NCBI RefSeq assembly: GCF_024362805.1
Contig: NZ_CP093299.1
Location: 806,001 to 870,000, forward strand
Direction of reading: 5' to 3'
Source: Salipaludibacillus sp. LMS25
GTDB lineage: Bacteria > Bacillota > Bacilli > Bacillales > Salisediminibacteriaceae
DNA length: 64,000 nucleotides
This document shows positions 9,390 through 18,751 of the stretch, in pieces. The position numbers were made by a program, and so were the translations under genes. Positions within the stretch are counted from its first letter, which is position 1; each line of letters opens with the position of its first letter. The notes beneath the pieces were generated by a model. The model did no database searches. It worked only from the letters and a program-made list of their open reading frames with translations, and was not told the DNA's origin.

Positions 9390-9543
9390 GCTAACCTTCA
9401 ATCAGTGGGAGTTATCCTTCATCCCCCACTGATTGTTCGTTTAACTTATGGGACCTTTAGGGGCAGTTTATCCCCCACCTAAACGTTTCGATCTTCTTAA
9501 GTTTTGAGATGGGGGTTTTACTGACCCTTAAGAGTGGGAGAAA
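9384..9543 (+). repeat. Hairpin repeat R3, subfamily A
   Basis: Module 1 is an ATCAGTGGG/CCCCACTGAT hairpin; module 2 is a long stem with TTTAGGGGCAGT paired to a slightly changed ACTGACCCTTAA, and the inner CCCCCACCT zone facing AGATGGGGG. It follows R2 directly. The 3' end is GAGTGGGAG rather than GAGTGGGATAAA. Confidence 0.8.
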
Positions 9544-9586
9544 AAAACAATAGACACCAAGCGTACACGTTTCAGAAAGCTGAAAA

Positions 9587-9630
9587 AACGTTTAATTAGG
9601 TGGCGTCGGGACGCCACCTAATTAAACGTT
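9587..9630. other. Perfect 21-bp inverted repeat with 2-nt spacer
   Basis: Arm 9587-9607 (AACGTTTAATTAGGTGGCGTC minus its last base, i.e. ending GGCGT then C) is the exact reverse complement of 9610-9630. The two arms are separated by only GG. It is unlike the R-family stems, has no T-tract and sits between R3 and the yuzF terminator. Could form a cruciform or a very stable RNA hairpin. Confidence 0.7.
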
Positions 9631-9661
9631 CTCACCTACGCTACGTATTGAGATGAGGGTT

Positions 9662-9692
9662 AAAAGGAATGCATTGAATGCATTCCTTTTTT
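9662..9692. terminator. Terminator downstream of yuzF (bidirectional)
   Basis: AAAAGGAATGCATT pairs with AATGCATTCCTTTTTT; there is an A-tract on one side and a T-tract on the other. It is suitable for ending yuzF on the minus strand and rightward transcripts. Confidence 0.75.
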
Positions 9693-9702
9693 AAACGACG
9701 CA

Positions 9703-9945
9703 TTATTGAGGCATAACCCAAATAATTTGTTGCGTGCGAATAAAATAAGTCACACCATCCGAATCAATGACCACATGATCGGGTTTGACCTCCGCAACTC
9801 TGCCTCTAATGTTTCCTTGACAAGTTTGAACCACTACCATAGAGCCTTGGACAGATTGGAGTGTCTGGTAGACAAATGGGTCATACAGGCTAACATATTG
9901 GAGCGTATCATTGTATTCTGTATGTCGTGACTCGTCATTATGCAT
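9703..9945 (-). CDS. yuzF: YuzF-like DUF2642 protein
   Basis: 80 residues; the core LYDPFVYQTLQSVQG...VVVQTCQGNIRGRV and the end YFIRTQQIIWVMPQ resemble B. subtilis YuzF and related DUF2642 proteins with an Sm-like small beta fold. Function is unknown; several relatives are spore-associated. The start is ATG 9945 with AAAGGAATG upstream. Monocistronic, flanked by a terminator and hairpin repeats on both sides. Confidence 0.75.
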   Translation of the reverse strand: MHNDESRHTEYNDTLQYVSLYDPFVYQTLQSVQGSMVVVQTCQGNIRGRVAEVKPDHVVIDSDGVTYFIRTQQIIWVMPQ

Positions 9946-10087
9946 CTAATCATTCCTTTCCTTTTGTGTCTAACCATTCTCATCATATGCCCATTAATAA
10001 AAATGGTGTATGGTTCCCTAATCTTTACACATGTCTTTCACATTAAAATGAAACGGCCGCCCTATTCCGGACAACCGCTTCATTATC

Positions 10088-10243
10088 AAATAAACGAACC
10101 TTCAATAGAGTTTTCGTTCCTCTCCCACTGATTGTTAGTTGAGTCAATCAGGACATTACCGTCCGTTTTCTCCCACCTAAATAGAGTTAGCTCTCCTCTC
10201 TATTTTGACTCGGAAGTTTTACGGACGATTATCTGTGATCAAA
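10088..10243 (+). repeat. Hairpin repeat R4, subfamily B, full length
   Basis: Runs from AATAAACGAACCTTCAAT to CTGTGATCAAA. Module 1 is degraded on its left arm; the module 2 stem CCGTCCGT/ACGGACG is kept. Lies between yuzF and a chemoreceptor gene. Confidence 0.75.
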
Positions 10244-10270
10244 CCGTATAAGTAAAGGAGACTATTTCAA

Positions 10271-11962
10271 TTACAAGCTAAATTTACTGACAGAGGCCTG
10301 TAATTCCTCGGCCATTTTCGCTAATTGATTAGCGGACGCACTAATTTCTTCCATAGAAGCATTCTGTTCTTCAGCGGAAGCTGCCACATTTTGTGTATAG
10401 CCAGCGGACTGCTCTGCAATTGACGTTGTTTCTTGGACAGAGGATTTAACCTTATTAACACCCTTTTCCACCTGTTCAATAGCTGCTGTCACTTCTTGCA
10501 TTTGAGATGACACACCATGTATCGCTTCTGACAGTTCTTCAAACGATTTACCTGCATCCTCCATATAATTCATGCCGGTTTGGGCTGCTTCACGTCCCTC
10601 TTTCGTATAGGAAACCGAGTGCTGAATATCCTGCTGTATATGAGCAATTAAGCTACTAATTTCATTCGTTGCGTTCCCGGTTTGTTCAGCTAATTTTCTA
10701 ACTTCGTCTGCCACGACTGCAAACCCTTTCCCATGCTCTCCAGCCCTGGCAGCTTCGATAGCTGCATTTAAGGCTAATAAATTGGTTTGTTCTGCAACAT
10801 CTGTAATAAGAGAAATGATTGAGCCAATTTTTTCAGAGCTGACAGCCAATCCATTGACTGAGCCGGCAATTTTATCTGTCAGCTGTTGTATAGATGTCAT
10901 TTGAGACACCGTGGAAGAAATAACGTCAGTTCCGTGTTCTGCTTTTTGAGCAGATGCCATTGATGACTGATTAACAGTCTGTATGCTAGACGCGATTAAT
11001 TCAATGCTTTCTGATATGTCATTCACAGTCCGTTCATTGTCGGCTGCTTTCTCCACTTGTGAGTCAGCTCCTGAGGCCACTTCCTGAATTGATTCTGTAA
11101 TCTCTTCCGTTACTTTCGTTGTCTCTGTGGAACTGGCCGATAATTGCTCTGAATTAGCCGCTACTTGATCTGATGTCCGGCGTACTTCCGTAATCATCGT
11201 CGAGAGATTATCGATCATTCGATTAATAGCCAGTCCAATTTTCCCTGCTTCGTCCTGTGATTCGATCTCAATTTTTTCAATAGCTAAATTGCCTCTACTT
11301 AGTTGTTCAGCTGTCTTAACAACATTGTTTAATCTTCTAGAGAGGTTTCGTGTCACAAACCAGAAGATACTACCTCCTCCAACAATGACAATTAAAACCA
11401 TCATAACAAAAATAATTATATTCGATGAAATAATGTGATAAACCTTCTTTTCTACCGCTTCCGCCTCTTCAAGCATCAGTCCCGAAAGGTTTAAAGCATT
11501 ATCAACGACTGTAGCTCTCGTTTCAGTCAATTCCTGTAACCGTTGATTTTGGAGAGGTCCTGAGTCACCAGGAATCCGTTCCACTCTCTCGTCGAATTCT
11601 ATTATTTGTGCTTGAAGATACTGAAATAACTCCTGGGATTCTTCAGTATACATTCTTCCTTCAAGCGCTGTGAGATGAGTCGTCAACTCGCTCGAAAAGT
11701 CATCATACCTCGTAAGATTGTCCTCTTCTCCAGTATGGTAAAAATCACTTATAGCAATATACTTCCCCCTTATAGAAGAAGCTACGTTAGTTGCAATAAC
11801 TGCTCTCTCGCTTTGATCAGCATACGCATCCATTTCTCGTTCAATCCCACTAAGCTGGTAATAGGTCACAACGGCCCCAATGATGAGTAAGAGGACTGTA
11901 AATGCAAATGTACCTAACACTTTCATTCGTATAGACATTGTCACATTAGCTAGAATTTTCAC
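10271..11962 (-). CDS. Methyl-accepting chemotaxis protein
   Basis: 563 residues. TM1 lies near residues 15-35, then an extracellular helical sensor of about 145 residues resembling a four-helix-bundle domain, TM2 near 185-205, a HAMP linker, and a long coiled-coil signalling domain with the highly conserved hairpin tip [19 protein letters not shown]. Senses an unknown ligand and controls CheA. The start is GTG 11962 behind AAAGGGTG; an internal ATG is nine codons later. Its neighbour at 12.2-13.8 kb is a second receptor with a different sensor but a very similar tip, so the pair probably arose by duplication. Confidence 0.93.
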   Translation of the reverse strand: MKILANVTMSIRMKVLGTFAFTVLLLIIGAVVTYYQLSGIEREMDAYADQSERAVIATNVASSIRGKYIAISDFYHTGEEDNLTRYDDFSSELTTHLTALEGRMYTEESQELFQYLQAQIIEFDERVERIPGDSGPLQNQRLQELTETRATVVDNALNLSGLMLEEAEAVEKKVYHIISSNIIIFVMMVLIVIVGGGSIFWFVTRNLSRRLNNVVKTAEQLSRGNLAIEKIEIESQDEAGKIGLAINRMIDNLSTMITEVRRTSDQVAANSEQLSASSTETTKVTEEITESIQEVASGADSQVEKAADNERTVNDISESIELIASSIQTVNQSSMASAQKAEHGTDVISSTVSQMTSIQQLTDKIAGSVNGLAVSSEKIGSIISLITDVAEQTNLLALNAAIEAARAGEHGKGFAVVADEVRKLAEQTGNATNEISSLIAHIQQDIQHSVSYTKEGREAAQTGMNYMEDAGKSFEELSEAIHGVSSQMQEVTAAIEQVEKGVNKVKSSVQETTSIAEQSAGYTQNVAASAEEQNASMEEISASANQLAKMAEELQASVSKFSL

Positions 11963-12152
11963 TCTTTTTCACCCTTTTAAACGATTTTATAAAATAATAG
12001 TCCAAAAAACACAGTACAAAAGACTCTTATCTAGTAAAATAATCATATCATATTTCTTTCAGCTTAGGGTTAGATAGGTCTAAAATATCATAAAAACCAT
12101 CCCTAATAGCCAAAAGTCCTATTGTGATTTAATGTAAAAAATAATGACTAAA

Positions 12153-12183
12153 AAAACATCTGGTCCGGGCCAGATGTTTTTTA
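12153..12183 (-). terminator. Terminator of the second chemoreceptor gene
   Basis: CATCTGG TCCGGG CCAGATG hairpin, flanked by A-tracts (T-tract in the minus-strand RNA) just after the stop codon at 12190. Confidence 0.75.
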
Positions 12184-12189
12184 ATAGTG

Positions 12190-13848
12190 CTATAGTTTAA
12201 ATTGCTGTACTGCTTTTCTTAAGTTCTCTGACATGTTTGCCAATTGTTCTGAAGAGGCATTAATTTCTTCAAGTGTGGCATGTTGCTCTTCAGTAGCTGC
12301 TGCTACAGATTGCATGGCATCTACAGAGACTTTGGATAAGTCAGATGTTTGATCTGCTGTTGTAAGCATTTTTTCAGTATCTCTCTCCATTAATTGCATA
12401 CCATCGGCAATAGAGCTTAATTGTTCCCTCATCGCACCTATAGCAAGAGAGATCTCATTAAATACGTTACCTGCTTTATTGACCATTTTTTCGCCGTCTT
12501 CGACTGACATATAACCTTCTGTCATCACCATCGCTGACGATTCAATTTCGTTTTGAATTGTTTCGATGAGACCTTGCACATCCCCTGAGGCACTCGTCGT
12601 TTGTTCTGCTAACTTTCTAACTTCATCTGCTACAACAGCAAAGCCTTTACCGTGTTCACCAGCTCTCGCAGCTTCAATTGCCGCATTGAGAGCTAGTAAA
12701 TTGGTTTGTTCTGCTATTCCCGTAATCATTTCTAATATAGTCCCTATCTCGTTTGACTTTTGCGCAAGTCTTGTCACAGACATGGACATCTTATCTGTCA
12801 TCTCGCGAATATTTTTCATTTGATCAATACTGTCTTGAATCATCTGTTCACCTTCTTTAGCAGACACAACAGACGTTTCAGAAGTGTGATTAACTTTCTG
12901 TATATCCTCGGTATATGAGGCAATATTAACAGACATCTCTTTTACAACATTTTTATTTTCATGGGCGAATTCAGATTGTTTTTCTGCGCCTCCGCTCACC
13001 TCTTGAACAGACGACGTAATTTGTTCAGAAGCGTAACTTGACTCATTAGCGCTTGCTGTTAATTGTTGTGAGGAGGCAGCTAGCTGAGTAGACATATCAT
13101 TCACTTGTCCTAACAAAACCTTCAGCTGAGTGACCATTTTGTTCACTGCTTTTGCTATTTTTCCGATCTCATCATCAGACTGAACATCTAACAGATCAAC
13201 TTGTAGATCACCTTCGCTTATGTTAGTAAGGGTCGTAATCACGTTATTAAGAGAGCGTGAAACGATTAAGCCAATTGTTATAAATACTATGGTGCCAATT
13301 AGCAAAGCGGCCCCCATTGTACTTATAATAATAAATTTAGTACTCCCTATTTCAGATGAAACTGATTGTGTTGAAGATGTAACATGCTGATCAAAATGGT
13401 CATTTAACTGCATTAACCCACTCAAGCTTTCATCTCGATAACCGGCCAGTTGCTGAAGAGCTGCTTCAGTCACATTCCCATTTGAAAAAACTTGCTCACT
13501 TTCTGCAACAAAGTTGGCATAGGCAGCCGCTGAATTGGAAAAAAGTTCTTCTTGCTCGTCGGCTGTCAATTGTCCTTCTAGCCATTGTTGTTTATCGTCA
13601 AATCTGTGTTGTAATTCTTGAAGTTCTGTTAATGACGCCCCTTCACTTACCAGCAATGATTGCTGTTGAAGGTTTGTCATTAATTCTTGTACAACCGTTA
13701 ACCGCTCTGTATCTTTTTGTAACTGCTGTGCTTCACTGTCTATAGCATTTAAGTAATAAAAACTACCTATAAAGCCAGCTAAAAATAAGATAATTACTAA
13801 TGCAAAACCGGTGAGAAACTTCGTTTGAATCGATCTGTTTTTCCACAT
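12190..13848 (-). CDS. Methyl-accepting chemotaxis protein
   Basis: 552 residues. TM1 is near 13-32; an extracellular helical sensor rich in Gln, Glu and Ser follows (about 33-172). TM2 lies near 173-195, then HAMP and a signalling domain with tip [19 protein letters not shown]. The start is ATG 13848 with AAAGGAA about 10 nt upstream. The ligand is unknown. It has its own terminator, so it and the downstream receptor gene are separate units despite lying in tandem. Confidence 0.93.
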   Translation of the reverse strand: MWKNRSIQTKFLTGFALVIILFLAGFIGSFYYLNAIDSEAQQLQKDTERLTVVQELMTNLQQQSLLVSEGASLTELQELQHRFDDKQQWLEGQLTADEQEELFSNSAAAYANFVAESEQVFSNGNVTEAALQQLAGYRDESLSGLMQLNDHFDQHVTSSTQSVSSEIGSTKFIIISTMGAALLIGTIVFITIGLIVSRSLNNVITTLTNISEGDLQVDLLDVQSDDEIGKIAKAVNKMVTQLKVLLGQVNDMSTQLAASSQQLTASANESSYASEQITSSVQEVSGGAEKQSEFAHENKNVVKEMSVNIASYTEDIQKVNHTSETSVVSAKEGEQMIQDSIDQMKNIREMTDKMSMSVTRLAQKSNEIGTILEMITGIAEQTNLLALNAAIEAARAGEHGKGFAVVADEVRKLAEQTTSASGDVQGLIETIQNEIESSAMVMTEGYMSVEDGEKMVNKAGNVFNEISLAIGAMREQLSSIADGMQLMERDTEKMLTTADQTSDLSKVSVDAMQSVAAATEEQHATLEEINASSEQLANMSENLRKAVQQFKL

Positions 13849-14235
13849 AACTGTCGGTTCCTTTCAATTTGAATAGTTAAGTTCTGTCAGCGTTAAACGG
13901 CTATCTCTCAATAAAGTAACTCGATCCTCTTTTTTGATATTTTCCTGTTCATGTGTTATATCCTGTTGATCATGTCCATGATAACGTGTAAGGAAACCCT
14001 TACATCTCACTTAAGCGTTACCATTATAGCAACTTTCGACCTATGTATATAATACCATACCACACCCTTTTTACCTATCACACTTTTCACTATAATGAAA
14101 AATATCTTAAATAGTCCCTACATCTCACCGGACCTCTAAACTTTTCTAATCTTGCTATATTACCTATCATTAACACAACATGATATAATTAAGCCAAGTA
14201 CTCATATATTGTAGAATAGACTCTCGAGGTGAAAT
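13849..14235. other. Divergent regulatory region, no gene
   Basis: 387 bp between the chemoreceptor (minus) and the anchored protein (plus). It contains a small inverted repeat (TGTAAGGAAACCCTTACA near 13988-14005) and AT-rich promoter-like DNA. No coding potential seen. Confidence 0.4.
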
Positions 14236-14985
14236 ATGGAAAGAAATAAACTGATCATATTAATTGCCGGTTTTGTTATACTTATCATCTTAATTTTTTT
14301 ATTAATTGTTCTGGAGAGAGAAGATAATCCTGCGAATCCAGGACCCAATACGAACAGTGGCAATACTGAAACGGAGCTTAATAACTCTACTTCTAACAAC
14401 ACTGAAACGTCCAATAATGTCTCTCAAAGTGCTGTTGACGAGTCAACACTCACCGAAAGTGAGGAAGAGTTGCGCACTTATGCAAAAGAAGCTATATCTA
14501 ACACTACTTTCAATGATCAAGCAGAAGAATTAACACAAGAAACTCTTTATGACCATGCCCTACTTTACCAACAATATACACTTCTTTTTGAAGACCAAGC
14601 GGCTGAAGAAGGCTCAGCAGAAGACGATGCTCGCTGGATGGCTCTTGAGTTAAAAGCTTGGTACGATTTTGCACAGGAGAATTATGGTTTTTCTTATGAA
14701 CCTGAGGAGCTTGCCACTTTCGTTAAGAACGATACGGATACTGAAGAAGAAACAAGCACAAGATTATTACTAGAAGAACTAGCCTCCGTTAATGATCATC
14801 TGTATTATCGGCAGTTAGAATTTCATTATTTAAGACCTTACATTTGGGCAACGATCAAAGACGATGTAGCTCAGGAAAATGGAGAAGATCCTGACGATGA
14901 CCTTACGTATTTATATTATGAGGTTGATCAACAAGTCATGGAAGAGTTAATGAAAAGTCATCCAGATTTAATTGATGCACACTAA
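14236..14985 (+). CDS. Membrane-anchored acidic protein of unknown function
   Basis: 249 residues. After a short basic start there is one membrane helix (about residues 7-28) followed by an Asn/Ser/Thr/Glu-rich linker to about residue 75. A soluble, strongly acidic helical domain (about 76-249) contains many Asp and Glu, a feature common in extracellular domains of salt-adapted bacteria. No family motif recognised. The ATG at 14236 is preceded by GAGGTG. It ends at a strong bidirectional terminator shared with the convergent gene. Confidence 0.6.
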   Translation: MERNKLIILIAGFVILIILIFLLIVLEREDNPANPGPNTNSGNTETELNNSTSNNTETSNNVSQSAVDESTLTESEEELRTYAKEAISNTTFNDQAEELTQETLYDHALLYQQYTLLFEDQAAEEGSAEDDARWMALELKAWYDFAQENYGFSYEPEELATFVKNDTDTEEETSTRLLLEELASVNDHLYYRQLEFHYLRPYIWATIKDDVAQENGEDPDDDLTYLYYEVDQQVMEELMKSHPDLIDAH

Positions 14986-14986
14986 T

Positions 14987-15035
14987 AAAACGGCTGAATT
15001 CAACGTACACAACGATGTTGATTTTCAGCCGTTTT
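14987..15035. terminator. Bidirectional terminator
   Basis: AAAACGGCTGAA pairs with TTCAGCCGTTTT; an inner CAAC/GTTG pair extends the stem. It ends both convergent genes. Confidence 0.8.
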
Positions 15036-15044
15036 ATCATACTA

Positions 15045-15683
15045 TCATGGCGTATATTTATCAAAATCTAAAGAAAATACGTCTACTTGAGAAGAATCCA
15101 CTCTATCCACAGCGTTAATAGTTAGTGGTTGCGAAAAATCCAACTTTCCTACATCTAAATAGATTGTTTTGGCTGTACCACCACGTGTATTATCTATTTT
15201 ATAGGGCTGAATACTATCACCACCTTGTCCGATTTCTACATCATAAATGTAAGCCTTATTTCCATGAAAACGAACGTGCACCGGTAAATACTGATCCATT
15301 AAGTTAGGTTTTACATCTTCCAGCACAGGCCTTCTACCGGTATAATCATATAGTTTACGCGCTTCTTTTACTACTGTTAAATAAGGTGTTTCAACATATG
15401 CAAAAGCGGTGGCTGAGCGATTCCCTTGTTTCTCATCTTCTAAAAGAAAGTTTTCAATTAAGTCAACAGTAGTCGTACTTGTTTTGATCGCTTTCTGAAT
15501 TTGTGAATCTGTCAAATAGTACATATACGTATCATTTTCAAACGTGTTAGGTAACATGCCTCGGCTACTTGAGTCTGTTTTCCCAAACAGTCCTTCTGTT
15601 GTGGAGTTAAAATAAAATAACAACCCCCCAACTATTAAAACCGTCATAAATATCATGCTCATTAACATTTTTTTAAACATCAT
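15045..15683 (-). CDS. Membrane-anchored extracytoplasmic protein of unknown function
   Basis: 212 residues with a single N-terminal membrane helix (about 8-26) and a soluble remainder containing beta-rich segments (TAKTIYLDVGKLDFSQPLTINAVDRV). No catalytic motif is seen. Start may be the first or second of two adjacent ATGs (15683 or 15680). It converges with the acidic anchored protein. I do not recognise the family. Confidence 0.55.
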   Translation of the reverse strand: MMFKKMLMSMIFMTVLIVGGLLFYFNSTTEGLFGKTDSSSRGMLPNTFENDTYMYYLTDSQIQKAIKTSTTTVDLIENFLLEDEKQGNRSATAFAYVETPYLTVVKEARKLYDYTGRRPVLEDVKPNLMDQYLPVHVRFHGNKAYIYDVEIGQGGDSIQPYKIDNTRGGTAKTIYLDVGKLDFSQPLTINAVDRVDSSQVDVFSLDFDKYTP

Positions 15684-16018
15684 TATCCCGCCTCTTAATG
15701 TTTATTATACAAAACAATCAGCGGTGTCGAAACAAAGTGTGACAAGTTTAGACAAAACTCACAGATACGTTCCCTTCTATGAAAGATTTCTCTATAAGCG
15801 ATGTTCTGGCTCCATTGGCATGAAAGACACGCGATGATTTTCATCAAATAAACCAACCATTTTCCACTTGTTTCTGCTTACCATTTAACTTAAAACATTT
15901 GTAAACGCTCCCTATTTTCTCAATATTAAAACTTTATTTTTTTGCCCCTTAAGCCTGTTGGGTTGACGCCATTGCTGTGTTATACTTCTTTCGTCTTAAA
16001 CATAAGGAGGGGATAACG

Positions 16019-16906
16019 ATGGCACGGCTTTTTCAAGGCATTAAATTGCGACCAATTTTAATCATTTTCATTGGAACAACGATATTCGGATTCGGTATTA
16101 TTCATTTTAATTTACAAAACGGACTTGCTCATGGAGGCTTTACTGGGATTACCCTATTACTTTACTATCTCTTTAAAATTGAACCGTCGTTATCAAATCT
16201 AGTACTAAATATTCCGCTTTTTTTAATCGGTTATAAACTATTTGGGCGCCTCATGCTAATGTATAGTCTAATCGGAACTGTCTCATTATCCGTCTCGTTA
16301 AGAATTTTTGAATTATATCCTGTTACAGAGCTACCGCTGCAAGATGATATGATTCTCGTTTCTATTTTTGCAGGCGTATTTGTCGGCACAGGTTTAGGGA
16401 TGATTTTTAGAGCGGGGGGCACCACAGGAGGTGTGGATATTCTTGCCAGGTTAGCAAATAAGTACTTTGGTATTAGCATTGGTAAATTTATGCTATGTTT
16501 CGATGCCATTGTTATTATTATCTCTCTTATTCATTTATCTATTCCCCATGCTATGTACACGCTTGTGGCTGTGTTCGTTGCAAGCAGAGTGATTGATTTG
16601 ATTATCGAAGGCGCAAATGCCGCTAAATCAGCCATGATCATTTCCTCGAAAACAGATGAATTGTCTCAAGTTATTATTGAGCGTATGAGCAGAGGTTCCA
16701 CCGTGCTTACTGGAAAAGGCAGTTTTACAGCAGATGAACGCCAAATTCTATACTGTGTCATTCATCGAAATGAACTAGTTCAATTAAAAAATTTAATTGA
16801 TGACGTGGATCCTTACGCTTTCTTTTCCGTCAATGATGTAAAAGAAGTGTCAGGTGAAGGCTTTACATTCGATAAACAGCGCCAACCGCTAAAGCCAACT
16901 TCATGA
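16019..16906 (+). CDS. YitT family membrane protein
   Basis: 295 residues from ATG 16019, chosen because AAGGAGGGG lies 6-8 nt upstream; an in-frame upstream ATG has no site. There are five or six hydrophobic segments with the glycine-rich family motif (GLAHGGFTGI, FRAGGTTGGVDI) and a C-terminal soluble DUF2179 domain (about residues 205-285). Bacilli carry several paralogues; transport function is suspected but not established. A promoter-like TTGGGT-17-TATACT precedes it. Monocistronic, followed by repeat R5. Confidence 0.88.
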   Translation: MARLFQGIKLRPILIIFIGTTIFGFGIIHFNLQNGLAHGGFTGITLLLYYLFKIEPSLSNLVLNIPLFLIGYKLFGRLMLMYSLIGTVSLSVSLRIFELYPVTELPLQDDMILVSIFAGVFVGTGLGMIFRAGGTTGGVDILARLANKYFGISIGKFMLCFDAIVIIISLIHLSIPHAMYTLVAVFVASRVIDLIIEGANAAKSAMIISSKTDELSQVIIERMSRGSTVLTGKGSFTADERQILYCVIHRNELVQLKNLIDDVDPYAFFSVNDVKEVSGEGFTFDKQRQPLKPTS

Positions 16907-16915
16907 TCGTCATTT

Positions 16916-17074
16916 ATAAAGCTAAGCTTCAATCAGTGGGCGTTTTCCTTCATCCCCCACTGATTGTTCGTTTAACTTATGGGACCTTTAGGGACAGGTT
17001 ATCCCCCACCTAAACGTTTCGATCTTCTTAAGTTTTGAGGTGGGGGTTTTACTGCCCCTTAAGAGTGGGATAAA
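16916..17074 (+). repeat. Hairpin repeat R5, subfamily A (near-consensus)
   Basis: ATAAAGCTAAGC to GAGTGGGATAAA. Module 1: CAATCAGTGGG pairs with CCCACTGATTG. Module 2: the CCCCCACCT arm pairs perfectly with AGGTGGGGG around a 30-nt loop, with an outer AGGGACAG/CTGCCCCT stem containing a wobble or mismatch. Confidence 0.85.
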
Positions 17075-17166
17075 TGAGAATTTTCATAAATCAGCTATTT
17101 ACATAGAGAGAGATTTTCTATACGCTATTGGTTAATAGAATCTGTACATAAGACTGGAGGATTGTC

Positions 17167-17949
17167 ATGAAAGCCATCTTTTTCGACTTGGATGATACAT
17201 TATTATGGGATGAAAAAAGTGTTAAAAAAGCCTTTGAACTGACATGTGGATATGCAGCTTCTAAGTATGACATAGATGTTGAGGGATTAGAGCAGGCAGT
17301 GAGAGAAAGTGCACGAGAATTATACAGCAGTTATGACACTTTTAGCTTCACACAAATGATTGGGATTAACCCCTTTGAAGGTCTGTGGGGCCATTTTAAC
17401 GATCCCGGCCCTCAATTTAACAAAATGAAAGAGATTGTTCCAGCATACCGGCGTGACACTTGGACACAAGGTTTGAAAAAAATAGGAATAGATGATCCCT
17501 TATTAGGCGAAAAATTGGGCGAACGCTTTCCCGAAGAGAGGAAAAAGGTACCATTTCTGTTTGATGATGCGTTAACCGTTCTAGGAGAATTACAAGGAAA
17601 ATATAAGCTCCTCATGCTGACGAATGGCTCTCCTGAGTTGCAAAATACGAAGCTGACTATCACACCTGAATTGACCCCTTTTTTTGATGAAATCATTATT
17701 TCAGGAGAATTTGGTAAAGGCAAACCTGACAGAGCGATCTTTGACTATGCACTGAAAGTTATGGACGTTAATGCTCGCGACACTCTCATGGTCGGAGACA
17801 ATCTTAACACGGATATTCTTGGTGCTAATGAAACAGGAATCACATCCGTCTGGCTTAATCGCTTCAACAGAGAAGAGAACCATATCCAACCAGATTATGA
17901 GATTGAACAATTGATGGAACTTTTTCCACTCCTAGATAAGCTAGAATAA
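17167..17949 (+). CDS. HAD-superfamily phosphatase (YsaA-like)
   Basis: 260 residues with the full HAD motif set: motif I DLDDTL at residues 7-12, motif II LTNGSP mid-protein, the motif III lysine in GKGKPDRAIF and motif IV VGDNLNTDILGA. Length and the helical cap inserted after motif I match the B. subtilis YsaA group. Substrate is unknown; a sugar-phosphate or phosphoserine-type substrate is possible. The ATG at 17167 is preceded by TGGAGG. It ends before an unusual overlapping hairpin pair. Confidence 0.85.
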   Translation: MKAIFFDLDDTLLWDEKSVKKAFELTCGYAASKYDIDVEGLEQAVRESARELYSSYDTFSFTQMIGINPFEGLWGHFNDPGPQFNKMKEIVPAYRRDTWTQGLKKIGIDDPLLGEKLGERFPEERKKVPFLFDDALTVLGELQGKYKLLMLTNGSPELQNTKLTITPELTPFFDEIIISGEFGKGKPDRAIFDYALKVMDVNARDTLMVGDNLNTDILGANETGITSVWLNRFNREENHIQPDYEIEQLMELFPLLDKLE

Positions 17950-17962
17950 CAGTGTAAGTAAA

Positions 17963-18036
17963 AAGGCTATATGCCGTGTAAAAGAGCATAGCCAAGTCAT
18001 TCCAACCCCTACTAAAACTTGGAATGTCTTGGCTAT
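17963..18036 (+). terminator. Overlapping alternative hairpins after the HAD gene
   Basis: An 18-nt arm at 17988-18005 (ATAGCCAAGTCATTCCAA) pairs with 18019-18036 with one mismatch. The same ATAGCC can instead pair with GGCTAT at 17965-17970 (AGGCTATATGC with GCATAGCC). The two foldings exclude each other. It probably acts as the terminator, though the T-tract is poor. Confidence 0.5.
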
Positions 18037-18041
18037 AATAT

Positions 18042-18216
18042 CTATTTAGCTGGGCATCCGCTCGCTTGAAGTAACGAAAATGTAAAGGCAGCTTCTTCTT
18101 CTTTCAGTTTCGAACCATATCTTGCATAGGGTCCTATGTTTCTGTGCCTCTGCAAATTGGTTAAATGATTAATAACGTTTTTCGGTTCATTCAATCCACC
18201 TTTTTGATATTCTTCT
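18042..18216 (-). other. Short unrecognised open frame, possible gene remnant
   Basis: On the minus strand about 57 codons are open between stops and read coherently, with a core of KNVINHLTNLQRHRNIGPYA and the end LLQASGCPAK. No start codon with a ribosome site is visible. It looks like the C-terminal end of a decayed or frameshifted protein. I do not recognise the family. Confidence 0.3.
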
Positions 18217-18363
18217 CTTCAAAACAATGACACTTCCCCACTTAGCTCCCTTTTGGGATGAATTGAGTACACGACTGAGTTTCTCCATTAACACTGGATT
18301 TAGTGTAAATACTAACATCAACCCCCAACATTTTGGATAACGCAAACCAATTCATCACAAAAA

Positions 18364-18525
18364 CGACTCGTACATGCCTCTTCCGCAACAGACGAACGCT
18401 TTCCCGATGGCTCGTTTTCAGCTATATGCGCCATTAAATCTTTCGTATCATTGCACCTTCAGACGTTGTTGATCCTCCGGGAGTCCCCGTCTTTCACTGC
18501 AGCTCTTTTTAAAAAACGACCATTT
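18364..18525 (+). repeat. Dispersed repeat C, copy 1
   Basis: Segments such as CTTCCGC.ACAGACGAACGCTTTCC, AGCTATATG.GC, CTTCAGACGT, TGATCCTC..GGGAGTC and TGCAGCTC followed by TTAAAAA.CGAC recur in inverted orientation at 32955-33120. The last part also occurs near 22915-22980. No coding frame spans it. Confidence 0.6.
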
Positions 18526-18589
18526 AATAAAGAATAGTTAGTATTTTTCGCTCATTCATGTTGAAAAACCAATTGTGACATTTCACCCA

Positions 18590-18685
18590 ATAAAACGCCC
18601 CTTCAATTAGGCCATTAGCGTCCCGCCTATATAGAGTTACCTCTCTATTTTCGAGCGGGTGTTACGGAGGGTTATCTGTGATAAA
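18590..18685 (+). repeat. Hairpin repeat R6, subfamily B, lacking module 1
   Basis: ATAAAACGCCCCTTCAAT to CTGTGATAAA. Stem variants GCGTCCCGC/GCGGG...ACGGAGG differ from R1 and R2 while pairing is largely kept. Ends directly at the terminator of the fru operon. Confidence 0.75.
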
Positions 18686-18724
18686 AAAGATGGTCCCCTT
18701 AAAAGTAAACTTTTAAGGGGACCT
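18683..18724 (-). terminator. Terminator of the fructose operon
   Basis: GGTCCCCTTAAAAGT and its exact complement ACTTTTAAGGGGACC around two bases; on the minus strand it is followed by ATCTTTTTT. Located 27 bp after the fruA stop. Confidence 0.85.
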
Positions 18725-18751
18725 CTTTACTTAATACATTATGAATACTTT

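Noticed and set aside
9277..9543. Closely spaced similar repeats that might suggest a CRISPR array
   Set aside because: The units are 110-160 bp, internally folded, mostly dispersed over 43 kb and have no regular short spacers or cas genes.
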